From Sulfurisoma sp. (lineage in GTDB: Bacteria; Pseudomonadota; Gammaproteobacteria; Burkholderiales; Rhodocyclaceae), in contig JAUYFI010000080.1 in assembly GCA_030691075.1 (NCBI GenBank), forward strand, positions 1 to 54,381: 54,381 nucleotides of DNA, given 5' to 3'. Below the pieces are notes generated by a model. That model was not told where the DNA came from. It saw nothing but the letters and a program-made list of their open reading frames with translations, and ran no database searches. Shown piece after piece: positions 20,574 through 28,633 of this stretch. The position numbers and the translations under genes are program-made. The first letter of the stretch is position 1. Each line of letters starts with the position of its first letter.

Positions 20574-23381
20574 CTACCACGCACGCGACAGCAACTCCTT
20601 CATGCTCAGCCCGTTCAGCACCGACGCGCAGGTTTCCCAGTCGGCATCTTCCACTTTGCTGTACTTCGCATCGAACGGATTCCGTGTCGCCGTCGTCCGG
20701 TCAATGAGTTGATTCGCAGCTAGTTCGTCGTTCAGGGCCACCTGTACCCACACATCCTCCAGCGTGTCGGGAATCTGGCCGAACAGGCCGTGAATCGCTT
20801 CGAGGCGGTCGGCCAGCACTTGGTGGACGCGATCCTCGACCGAGCCACGGTAGCGCAAATTGGCGATCCAGATTTCGCTGCGCGCCTGGCCGATGCGTTG
20901 GATGCGACCCTTGCGCTGCTCCAGCCGGGTCGGATTCCAGGGCAAGTCGATATTGATCAGCGTACCGAGACGCTGGAGATTCAGCCCCTCCGACGCGGCG
21001 TCGGTGCCGAGCAAGAGCTTGAGGTCACCCGCGCGAACGCGATCTTTCAACACATTTCGGTCACAACGCTGAAACCTGCCATCGCGCCATAAACCGGAAC
21101 GGTTGCTGCCGGCGTACAGGCCAATGTCCATGCCCGCAAACTCGACGCGTTTGGCCATTTCATCGCCGATCCAACGCACCGTGTCGTAATACTGCGAAAA
21201 CAGAATGCAGCCCAGATCGAGCCAACCGCGGCTGACACCGGGATGGGTGCCACGCAGATAGCCACACGCGGCTTCCAGCTTTGGATCGTTATTGCCGCCT
21301 TGTTTAAGAAGATCGAGGCAGCGGCGTAATGATGCTATTTCCGCGTCCGTAAAATTTTTGAAGTCGCTGACACCCTGCGGTGGCCGACCCAATTGCACCG
21401 GCACTTCTTCTTCGGCCTCATCTTGGTCATCCCCCTCGTCCTCATCATCCGGCGTGTCCGGCTCTTCACCGAGGAGCTTGGCGACGGTACGGCGTCCGGC
21501 TTCCATTGAACTGCCCATGCGCCGTAGCAGCAACGTCTTGAAGAAGCCTGCACCTCTTACCCGTTGCTGGAGCAATTGAGAAAACGCTTCCGCCTCCTGA
21601 TAGGCATCGCGCAGATAGCTGCCAAGCACCAGCGCGCCGGTGTCGTCCTCACCGAAGAGCTTTACCGTCACCTTGGGCAGGAAATAGCCGCCCGTGGCCG
21701 GATTGATCGTCGCTTCGAGATAAGCCCGAGTGCGGCGCACGATGCAGCGCAGTAGCGGATTGAAGTTTTCGCCGTAGTTCGGCAGCAGCCCGTTCTGGAG
21801 CTGAACCTGGCGGATCGCCGGCGACAGCTTATCCAGACTCTCGGGATTGAATTGCCAGCGGGTGTCGCTGGCATCCAGGCTGCGGCGGATGCGGTCGAAT
21901 GCCGGGTCTTCAAACTTTGAGGGCAGCGGGTCGCGCACGTATTGCCAGCCCTCGCGCACATCGGCGCTTGGTACGACGGCGTCACCGGTGGCAATTTCAA
22001 GGCAACGGCTGGCCTGAAACCACGGGCTGGTCTGCGTCCAGCCGCCGAGCACGCTCTCATTGCCGTGGGAAAGAATATGCAGCAAATCCCACGCTTCAAC
22101 CGGGTGCAGTTGCACCGGGGTGGCCGTTGCCAGCAACATGCTTTTGGTTTTGGGGCCAATCTCGCGCAGGAAGGCCATCAACTTGTTGGGGTCGGCGCGC
22201 TCGTTGATTTCATCGGCATCGGCAGTAACCGCAGGCACCTTGCGGCGGCGGGCGCGGTGCGCTTCATCGACGATCACGCAGGTGTAGCGCCGGCTCAGCA
22301 ACTGGTTCACCGCTTCCGACAATCCGCGCACCACCAAGCCCTGCGACACCAGCCCAATGCGGCGCGGGCATTTGCCGAGCGATTTCGCCCCGTCCGACGG
22401 GTATTCCAGATCGTTCTCATCCACCCATGCCCGCCCATTCCAGCGGGCGGAAGGCAGCAGCAGCAACTCCATCAATTCATCCTGCCACTGTTGCAGCAGC
22501 GGCTTGGGCGCGAGTACCAGAATCGGGCCGCCGTCGGGATCATCGAGTGCCATCAACATCGCCGCCATCGCCAACTGAACGGTTTTACCCAAGCCCACCT
22601 GATCGGCCAGCACCAGCCGCGCACCGCCCAGCCGATGCCGTTCCAGCGCCAGGCGGGCGAAATACTTCTGATGCGGCCACAGCCCCTGTTCGCGGCGATA
22701 CACCGGCGTTTCAACCGCCGCAGCCGCAGCCGCGGTCGTCGGGTCGGCAATCGTCTTCAACTCCGTCGGTTCGATCACCTTGCGTGAAATGATGCGTTCA
22801 ACGTCTTGCACAATGAACGGGCAGCAGGCCAGATCCACGGCGCGGGCATCGTTCCACAGCGCGTCGAATTCCTCCTGCACCCAGGCAATAGTCTCCGGGT
22901 CGTCGTCTTCCCACAGCAACTCGTAATTCAGCTTCCAGGCCGAGAGGCTTTCATTGACGCTGCCGAGGAATGCCGTGGCCGAGCCATCGGCGCGGCGCAC
23001 CACACCGGCCTTGCCGTGGATCAGGCCGAACGCCGAATCGGGCAGCACCCGCACTTCCATTTTTTTACTGGTCAGAGCTTCATACAGCGCCCGGTAGCGC
23101 GGCAATGCTGCGGGCGGCGCTTCTTCGGGCTTGCCGGCACACCAGCTCCGGCGCAACGCGGCTTGAGCGGCCGCAGCGGTAATCAGGTCTTGCGGGTCAA
23201 GGTCCGAGTTGCAGATGATGCGCACCTGCCCGGTCACGTTCGCGATAGCTTCCCCGGCTACCTCGAACAAGCTGGAACGGAAATAACCCGCGATGCGGTC
23301 GTAGGAAACGGCTCCGGCCAGACGTTGCGCCAATACCGTTTGATCGAGTCGGCACCGCCGGCTGGAATGGCGCTGGATCAT
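20574..23381 (-). CDS. PLD-domain SNF2/DEAD-type helicase of a putative defence locus
   Basis: 935 residues. The N-terminal 200 residues are phospholipase D-like with one HKD-type element (LIHGKAGVVRRADGSATAFL followed by GSVNES). The helicase core follows: Walker A ADQVGLGKTVQLAMAAM, Walker B VIVDEAHRARRRK, a SAT-like LLATATPVQLHP, and C-terminal motifs GTDAASEGLNLQ and RKGRIQRIGQ, as in SNF2/HepA-type translocases. An acidic insertion (PDDEDEGDDQDEAEEE) lies around residue 610. It is the last gene of the minus-strand set, and its ATG directly abuts the Bro-N stop. PLD-helicases of this type occur with DUF1156 methylases and DUF499 ATPases in anti-phage loci; a role in recognising or degrading foreign DNA is inference. 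Confidence 0.87.
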   Translation of the reverse strand: MIQRHSSRRCRLDQTVLAQRLAGAVSYDRIAGYFRSSLFEVAGEAIANVTGQVRIICNSDLDPQDLITAAAAQAALRRSWCAGKPEEAPPAALPRYRALYEALTSKKMEVRVLPDSAFGLIHGKAGVVRRADGSATAFLGSVNESLSAWKLNYELLWEDDDPETIAWVQEEFDALWNDARAVDLACCPFIVQDVERIISRKVIEPTELKTIADPTTAAAAAAVETPVYRREQGLWPHQKYFARLALERHRLGGARLVLADQVGLGKTVQLAMAAMLMALDDPDGGPILVLAPKPLLQQWQDELMELLLLPSARWNGRAWVDENDLEYPSDGAKSLGKCPRRIGLVSQGLVVRGLSEAVNQLLSRRYTCVIVDEAHRARRRKVPAVTADADEINERADPNKLMAFLREIGPKTKSMLLATATPVQLHPVEAWDLLHILSHGNESVLGGWTQTSPWFQASRCLEIATGDAVVPSADVREGWQYVRDPLPSKFEDPAFDRIRRSLDASDTRWQFNPESLDKLSPAIRQVQLQNGLLPNYGENFNPLLRCIVRRTRAYLEATINPATGGYFLPKVTVKLFGEDDTGALVLGSYLRDAYQEAEAFSQLLQQRVRGAGFFKTLLLRRMGSSMEAGRRTVAKLLGEEPDTPDDEDEGDDQDEAEEEVPVQLGRPPQGVSDFKNFTDAEIASLRRCLDLLKQGGNNDPKLEAACGYLRGTHPGVSRGWLDLGCILFSQYYDTVRWIGDEMAKRVEFAGMDIGLYAGSNRSGLWRDGRFQRCDRNVLKDRVRAGDLKLLLGTDAASEGLNLQRLGTLINIDLPWNPTRLEQRKGRIQRIGQARSEIWIANLRYRGSVEDRVHQVLADRLEAIHGLFGQIPDTLEDVWVQVALNDELAANQLIDRTTATRNPFDAKYSKVEDADWETCASVLNGLSMKELLSRAW

Positions 23382-24242
23382 TCACTCATCCGCCTTCTTC
23401 AGTCGCTTCGTTGTCTTAGCCGCGCCACCTTTCAACTGCTTGAAGTTCTCGGTTGAGATCACCGGTTTGCCGCTCTGCTGCTCAATATCCTTGCGCGTTC
23501 TACCCGCCACCGCGCCACCATCTTTCGCATCCTTTTTCAGCGGCACGATGCCCTGCGAATCACGATCACGGTGCAGCTTGGTCGTCGTCGCCTCGCCGAG
23601 CATGGTCAGGATCAACTCGATGTCGGTCATGTGATCGCGCAGATTTTCCCGCGCCAGCGACTTCACCTGCTTGTAATCGTCCACCTTCAGATCGAAGGTG
23701 CCTTGCATGATCTCGTTGGTCAGAATCGCGAACTCCACGCTGGACGCCACGCCGCGCGCTTTCCATTCATCGGTCAAATCCTGGCGCACCGCGATACCGC
23801 GCAGGCGCTTGTCGATCCATTCCTTCGGGTAGCCCTTCTTCTCGTAGAGTTCCTGCATCCGCCCCATCGCCAGTTCGGGGTTCTCGATCTCGTCCAGACG
23901 CTCGCGGCCCACCTTGGCCAGCCAGCGCTTGAGCGGCTCCACCTTGGGCGAAGGAATGGATTGAATCACGCGGAATAACGTCTCGCTGTTTGCGCAGTCG
24001 GTCATGTAAGACTTGCCATCGCTGGACTTCATTTTCAGTTGTCCGATTTTTTCGGACAACTGGTCATAGCCCTCCGAGAACAGCTTTTTCTTGAGGTCGT
24101 TCCAATACTTGCGTGGCCGGTCTCCGCCCACCAACGCCTCAATCACGTCAATAATCGAAAACCACCACTCGCCCTCATGGAAGGATTTTCGTATCTCGCG
24201 GCCTTCAAACAAAGCGAGCTTAGATTTCTCTTCGTTATCCAT
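23382..24242 (-). CDS. Bro-N domain protein (phage antirepressor-like)
   Basis: 286 residues from the ATG at 24242, chosen because AGGAGAG lies just upstream and the homologous part begins MDNEEKSKLALFEGREIRKS. The N-terminal 110 residues have the Bro-N pattern: an EGEWWFSIIDVIEAL core, a tryptophan-rich segment KYWNDLKKKL, and CANSETLFRVIQSIPSPK. The rest is helical and basic, ending KTTKRLKKADE. Bro-N proteins are DNA-binding and common in phages and mobile DNA. Here it is embedded between methylase and helicase, in line with them, so it may be a locus-specific regulator or a defence component; neither is shown. Confidence 0.82.
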   Translation of the reverse strand: MDNEEKSKLALFEGREIRKSFHEGEWWFSIIDVIEALVGGDRPRKYWNDLKKKLFSEGYDQLSEKIGQLKMKSSDGKSYMTDCANSETLFRVIQSIPSPKVEPLKRWLAKVGRERLDEIENPELAMGRMQELYEKKGYPKEWIDKRLRGIAVRQDLTDEWKARGVASSVEFAILTNEIMQGTFDLKVDDYKQVKSLARENLRDHMTDIELILTMLGEATTTKLHRDRDSQGIVPLKKDAKDGGAVAGRTRKDIEQQSGKPVISTENFKQLKGGAAKTTKRLKKADE

Positions 24243-24323
24243 CGAACTCTCCTGGTTCACTCGAACTGAAATTTGAGCGGGGTACACGTTGTACCCCCGT
24301 CGGCATTCATTACCGGCGCACGG

Positions 24324-27221
24324 CTACGCATGGTCATTCCGCAAGCGCCCGGCCAGAATGCGCGCCGCTTCGGAATCGCTGATCCACTCATTCATCCCTT
24401 CCGCATTACCGAGCGCGGCGAGCCATTCGAGCAGGAAGACGAAGCCTTCGCGCTTGCCCCAGTAGCCTAGCCCGAAGGTGTCGCGCAGGTATTGGCGGCC
24501 GGGTTCCGGGCTGTTGTCGCAGGCAGCGGTTTCGCGGATGGCAAACATCAGGTGGCGCAGCGGTGATGCGGCAAACGGGTGTGGCCCTGCCGCGCCAATG
24601 CGACCCCGGCGGGCGGGCAGTGCCGCTGCATCGGACTCGGCGCCTTGAATGGGCGCGAGCAGACTCGCCGCCAGGCCCGAGGGGGTGAACATGCGTGTCC
24701 CGTTGGCTTTGTCGCTTTTGAGCAGCGGCTTGATGTCGGTCACGCCGAAGCCACGCGCCAGCTCCTCGTACATGCCTTTGCGGCGCTCGCCCCGGCTTTC
24801 GATGTCCAGCGCCCGCAAGGTGTAGCGTTCCACCAGCGAGAGTTCGCGCCATGAATTATCCAAGCCACGGGGGACGAGCGTGTCGCAGGCAATGCCCAGC
24901 GCCCGTTCGATGACAATCTGGAAGTCGCTCTTCTCGTTTTTTGCTCGCACGGCAAAGACTTCGTGTTCCACGTCGCGGCCGTTCAGCGTGCCGTAATGGG
25001 TCAGCACCTTGAGCGCGGCGGCGTAGGCGGCGAGCTGGTAATCGGCATCGTTGAAGTTGGGTTCGCCGTCTTCGTCGAGAGCTTGCATGGATTCGATCTG
25101 GCGTTTCACTTCGTCCTCCACCAGCGGATACACCTCGTCGAGGAAGCCGGGTTCGTTGGCGGTGCGCTTGCGCAGGACGAGGCAGACGGTGCCCTGGACA
25201 TAGTTGCCTTTCTTGATGCCGGCGGCTTCGGTCTCGGTGCTGATGGTCCAGGCGGCAGTGGCCTTGAGACCCGCCGCCCAGAGAATCATGCCGAGGTCGG
25301 CCCAGACTGACGGGTCCTGATGGGTGAACATCACCATCTGCAAGCCGCTGTCCGGCATGTGCCGGGCGAGGTTCTGGTAAATCTCCACCATGGAGCGGCG
25401 GAAGTCCTCGCCGTCGCCGCGCACGGCGAGTTCGGCGCGGGCGTCGGGCGTCCATTCGGGGAAAGCTTGGGTCAGTTGCTTGTCGTACCAGGCGAGGAAG
25501 AAGTCGCCAAGTTCGTGGTAGTTGACCGCGTCGGCATAGGGTGGGTCGGTGATCCAGAGGTCGCAGGTATTTCTTAGGTCACGAGCATCAGCGACCTCCG
25601 TTTTGCAGGTACTGGCGACCGTTATGGGGGAAGAACCCTCAAGAAGTTGAAAAGTTGGCCCAATTTTTCCAAGCCCTCTTCCCGAATAGCTCACCAGTGT
25701 GTTCAAGGCTTGGTTGTTGAAAGTCTGATCGCCCTTTTCGTTAGATCCATGCCACATCCAAGCGCTGCCGCGAGAATCCCAATTGGCCATCCGCCCCAGA
25801 CCAAGCAAACATCCAACCTGATCCGCCTTTGACTTGGCGAGCCGGCCTGAGATCTCCGCCAGCACCCCATGCGTCAACAACTGCCTCGGCGTAAACAAAT
25901 GATGCCAGTGGGTCCAGCCGCGCTCGCGATATAGGCGTGCGGTTTCGTCACCGCCCTCGGGGATCGCCTTCGACGGAATAAACCCCTCGCGTTGCCAATC
26001 CACAAAGCGTTCGCGCAGCAGTGCCAGCACTTTGGCTTCGCGGGCCAGGTCGGCCGCGTCGGGAGCGGCATAGCGCCGAATCTCTTTCGGCTTGCCATTC
26101 CGGATCACGGTTTTTACCCAGCGGATGCAGTAAAGCCGTTCCTGAAACACATCGCCGGGGCGAGGCACGATGTCCTCATTACTCCAGCGCCGCAGTCCAT
26201 CGGGGCCGCGCAAGGCTTCCACCGACCACGAACGGCTGGAATCGAAGGGGTCGACGACGCGGCTATCGACCACCGTGGCGCCCTTCTTTTCCTTGTAGAG
26301 TTTCAGTTCGGCATCTGAGACCACGGCGATTTCCGGCGTCAGAAAGTCGACGTGACCGCAGGGAATCCCCGTGGGACTGGCGACACGGCGCCAACGGGCG
26401 ACGACCTTGGATTTCTCGCCGATCAGCCAACTGGGCGCCAGCGGAATGAAATAGTCGCAGCCTTCCGGCTTCACCTCCACGCAATAAAGGTAAGCGTCGG
26501 CGCGTTCGCCCTGCGCGTTGTGCTCGATGCCCCATGCGGTGACTTGTCGATCAGCGTCAGCCAGCGCCTCGGCCTGCACGCGCATGACCTCTGCCTGCAC
26601 CGCTTCGCCGCCGCCGAGCAGATTCAAACTCGCCCAAGTGAGCAGCCCGGCCACCGGATTGAGGTCGGAGCCGAATGCCTCGCAACCCATGCGGGCGGCC
26701 TCGAAGGGAATGGAACCGCCGCCGCAGAAACTATCGCCGACACGCGGCGTATGGCCGAACTGCTGCTTTCCGAGTTGTTCGACCAGCTCGGTCAGGCAGG
26801 TCGCCGTGGTGCAAAGGTGGGTGTTGATCTCCGCCCAGGCGCTCTCGGATGGCCCTTCGACGTTCTCCGGGCGTTCGCAGTAACGCAGCCGATCTGCGTA
26901 GGGCAAAGCATCGAACGCGCTGCGGCTGATCTGAACGTCGTCATTGCGCCACGGCGCGCTAGACCCCGCGTCCTTGACCCGCTGCCATACGCCTTCGTCG
27001 TCCATGGTCAGAATCTTGAGGAAAATCTCGCGGTCTTTTTTGGCATCGCTGGAGGCCGGCATCAACATGCCGAGAATGGACGCCCGCACCAGGATCAGCG
27101 GCTTGCGCCCCCACCATTTGCCGAGACGGGTCAGCGTCTGCCCGTTGTTCGCCTTGCGCTCCTTGTAAGACTCCGCCGAGAGGCGGGCGATGGGGAACTG
27201 GGTTTCGATGAAGGTGGGCAT
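24324..27221 (-). CDS. DUF1156-type DNA methyltransferase of the defence locus
   Basis: 965 residues. The N-terminal region with KWWGRKPLILVRASILGM is the DUF1156 signature. A methyltransferase SAM motif follows at about residue 160 (RVGDSFCGGGSIPFEAARMG, then FGSDLNPVA) and the catalytic DPPY motif at about 560 (LWITDPPYADAVNYHELGDF). The order and DPPY suggest an amino-methyltransferase (N6-adenine or N4-cytosine). It probably marks host DNA, or senses modification, for the partner helicase and ATPase. It starts five bases after the PIN gene stop. About residues 278-290 (SPTGIP) are encoded by a copy of repeat R2 and may be an insertion. Confidence 0.87.
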   Translation of the reverse strand: MPTFIETQFPIARLSAESYKERKANNGQTLTRLGKWWGRKPLILVRASILGMLMPASSDAKKDREIFLKILTMDDEGVWQRVKDAGSSAPWRNDDVQISRSAFDALPYADRLRYCERPENVEGPSESAWAEINTHLCTTATCLTELVEQLGKQQFGHTPRVGDSFCGGGSIPFEAARMGCEAFGSDLNPVAGLLTWASLNLLGGGEAVQAEVMRVQAEALADADRQVTAWGIEHNAQGERADAYLYCVEVKPEGCDYFIPLAPSWLIGEKSKVVARWRRVASPTGIPCGHVDFLTPEIAVVSDAELKLYKEKKGATVVDSRVVDPFDSSRSWSVEALRGPDGLRRWSNEDIVPRPGDVFQERLYCIRWVKTVIRNGKPKEIRRYAAPDAADLAREAKVLALLRERFVDWQREGFIPSKAIPEGGDETARLYRERGWTHWHHLFTPRQLLTHGVLAEISGRLAKSKADQVGCLLGLGRMANWDSRGSAWMWHGSNEKGDQTFNNQALNTLVSYSGRGLGKIGPTFQLLEGSSPITVASTCKTEVADARDLRNTCDLWITDPPYADAVNYHELGDFFLAWYDKQLTQAFPEWTPDARAELAVRGDGEDFRRSMVEIYQNLARHMPDSGLQMVMFTHQDPSVWADLGMILWAAGLKATAAWTISTETEAAGIKKGNYVQGTVCLVLRKRTANEPGFLDEVYPLVEDEVKRQIESMQALDEDGEPNFNDADYQLAAYAAALKVLTHYGTLNGRDVEHEVFAVRAKNEKSDFQIVIERALGIACDTLVPRGLDNSWRELSLVERYTLRALDIESRGERRKGMYEELARGFGVTDIKPLLKSDKANGTRMFTPSGLAASLLAPIQGAESDAAALPARRGRIGAAGPHPFAASPLRHLMFAIRETAACDNSPEPGRQYLRDTFGLGYWGKREGFVFLLEWLAALGNAEGMNEWISDSEAARILAGRLRNDHA
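26351..26390 (+). repeat. Repeat R2, copy in the DUF1156 methylase gene
   Basis: A 40-base segment that matches 50313-50352 (in nirDL) with only two mismatches. The identical core includes GGGAATCCCCGTGGGACTGG. It lies antisense to the methylase frame. Confidence 0.9.
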
Positions 27222-27226
27222 GGGCG

Positions 27227-27718
27227 TTATTCAAAGTTATCGGCTGGCGCACTGATCGGGTTGGCCCCCGGCAGCGCGATCAACGGGTCAGCACAAGCCA
27301 CACCCAGCGGTTGGAAGTGTTTGAGGTTGCAGGTCAGCAACAGCAAACCCGCGTTTTGGGCCAAGGCCGCAATCGCGACATCGGCAAAACCCGGGTGGCA
27401 GCCCTGCGCCATGGCGGTATCGGAAATTTGCCCCGCCAGCCGGGCCGCACGCGCGTCCAGCGGCAAGATGCGATCTGCGTAGCTTGCCAACAAGCCGTCC
27501 AGCCAGAGGTCAAGGCGGTCGGCACGTTCTGTTCCGCCGGCGCGGCGCAATTTGCCAATGCCTTGCGCCATTTCAGCCACGGCAATGGCGGGCAGAAAAA
27601 GGTCTTTATGATGTGCTTGCAGCCATTCGCTCAATGGGGTTGCTACAAAGGCCGCGCGCCCAGGTGCCAGCAAGGACACCACACTGGTATCCAGCAAATA
27701 GCCATTATGCAAAATCAA
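27227..27718 (-). CDS. PIN-domain toxin (VapC/FitB-like)
   Basis: 163 residues. PIN acidic residues are visible in YLLDTSVVSLL (Asp near residue 10), AIAVAEMAQGIGKL (Glu), and CHPGFADVAIAALA (Asp), with a late LLLTCNLKHFQPLGV. This is the arrangement of the FitB-like branch of PIN ribonucleases, and all key acids appear intact. Its start overlaps the upstream antitoxin gene by 14 bases. It sits inside the defence set between the DUF1156 methylase and DUF3780. It may be a resident TA pair that stabilises the island, or a defence effector. Confidence 0.9.
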   Translation of the reverse strand: MILHNGYLLDTSVVSLLAPGRAAFVATPLSEWLQAHHKDLFLPAIAVAEMAQGIGKLRRAGGTERADRLDLWLDGLLASYADRILPLDARAARLAGQISDTAMAQGCHPGFADVAIAALAQNAGLLLLTCNLKHFQPLGVACADPLIALPGANPISAPADNFE

Positions 27719-27950
27719 TGCCCCGCAACGGGGTGGTGTCGCGCTCGGTTTCTAGCGGCTCTGGCAGCGCTAGCAGGTAGTTGGCCAGGTTGGGCATTTC
27801 GAGCGGATAGAGGCGCGCGCCATCGGCCACCGACACGATCATCGCGCACGGTCGACCGTGGCGACTGACCAAGGTAGGCCGACCTTTTTCAGCGGCGGCC
27901 ACCAACGCGGAAAAGCTGGCTTTGGCTTCACGAATTTGCAATATTTCCAT
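27705..27950 (-). CDS. Phd/YefM-type antitoxin
   Basis: 81 residues starting MEILQIREAKASFSALVAAA with GRPTLVSRHGRPCAMIVS, the usual Phd fold opening and turn. The C-terminal part (LPEPLETERDTTPLRGIDFA) would neutralise the PIN toxin encoded just downstream. TA pairs of this type autoregulate through the antitoxin. A 48-base gap separates it from DUF3780 and could hold a promoter. Confidence 0.9.
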   Translation of the reverse strand: MEILQIREAKASFSALVAAAEKGRPTLVSRHGRPCAMIVSVADGARLYPLEMPNLANYLLALPEPLETERDTTPLRGIDFA

Positions 27951-27998
27951 GATGAATCCTCCTGTGACTACATGAGGTCATTTTATAAGCATTTAGCC

Positions 27999-28631
27999 TC
28001 ACAGCGCAAGCGAAAGCGAAAGCTGCGAATGCCCGAGCAGCTCGCGGCGGGCCTTGGGCGACAGGCCCTCGCCTTTGACGAAAGGGTTGTCGGCAATGGC
28101 GGCGCGCAGCGCCTTGCGCCAGCCAATGCCCTTTTGCATGGCTTGCCCTGTGGTGGCGACGGTCATGGTGTAAAGCCACCAGCGCTCTTCCGGGGCCAGC
28201 GCCTCCCAGTTGTGCAGGGCGTTGGGGATGTCGTCGGGCGAGGCATCTTCCACCGCCCAGCAGAGAATGCAAAGCTCCTTGCCGAGCGAGGGATGCACCG
28301 GCACCGGCTTGGCCGGATTCTTCTGGAACTTGGCCACCGGCAGGCCGTTGGCGCGCAGGCGGCGATTGGCTTCGTCCCAGAAGGCCGGAGCGAGCGCCAA
28401 CCAGCGACTGCGGTCGATGACCACGCGCAGCGACGGATCGTTGGGCGATGGGGTATCCACCGTGCGGGCACCCAGATGATCGAGGTCGTTGCCCCGGTGC
28501 TCGGTGATGCAGATCATTTCACTGCTGCCGCTGCCCTTGGGGATGTCGATCAGAAAGCCGTGGCGGGCTTCTTCGGGCAGAAAGCCGAGGCCGACGACCT
28601 TGCGGGTGGCGGATGAGGGTGCGCGGGCCAT
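27999..28631 (-). CDS. DUF3780-like component of the defence locus
   Basis: 210 residues. Starts MARAPSSATRKVVGLGFLPE and contains HGFLIDIPKGSGSSEMICIT, RVVIDRSRWLALAPAFW, and EERWWLYTMTVATTGQAMQ, then GIGWRKALRAAIADNPF. I recognise this as the DUF3780 family, which annotation pipelines describe as anti-phage-associated because it co-occurs with DUF499 and DUF1156 genes. No catalytic motif is visible. It begins two bases after the DUF499 stop, so the two are probably translated together, suggesting a complex. Confidence 0.8.
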   Translation of the reverse strand: MARAPSSATRKVVGLGFLPEEARHGFLIDIPKGSGSSEMICITEHRGNDLDHLGARTVDTPSPNDPSLRVVIDRSRWLALAPAFWDEANRRLRANGLPVAKFQKNPAKPVPVHPSLGKELCILCWAVEDASPDDIPNALHNWEALAPEERWWLYTMTVATTGQAMQKGIGWRKALRAAIADNPFVKGEGLSPKARRELLGHSQLSLSLAL

Positions 28632-28633
28632 GC

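Noticed and set aside
20401-20712. Possible small gene between accD and the helicase
   Set aside because: Overlaps the 3' end of the helicase gene, contains an R1 repeat and has no recognisable sequence.
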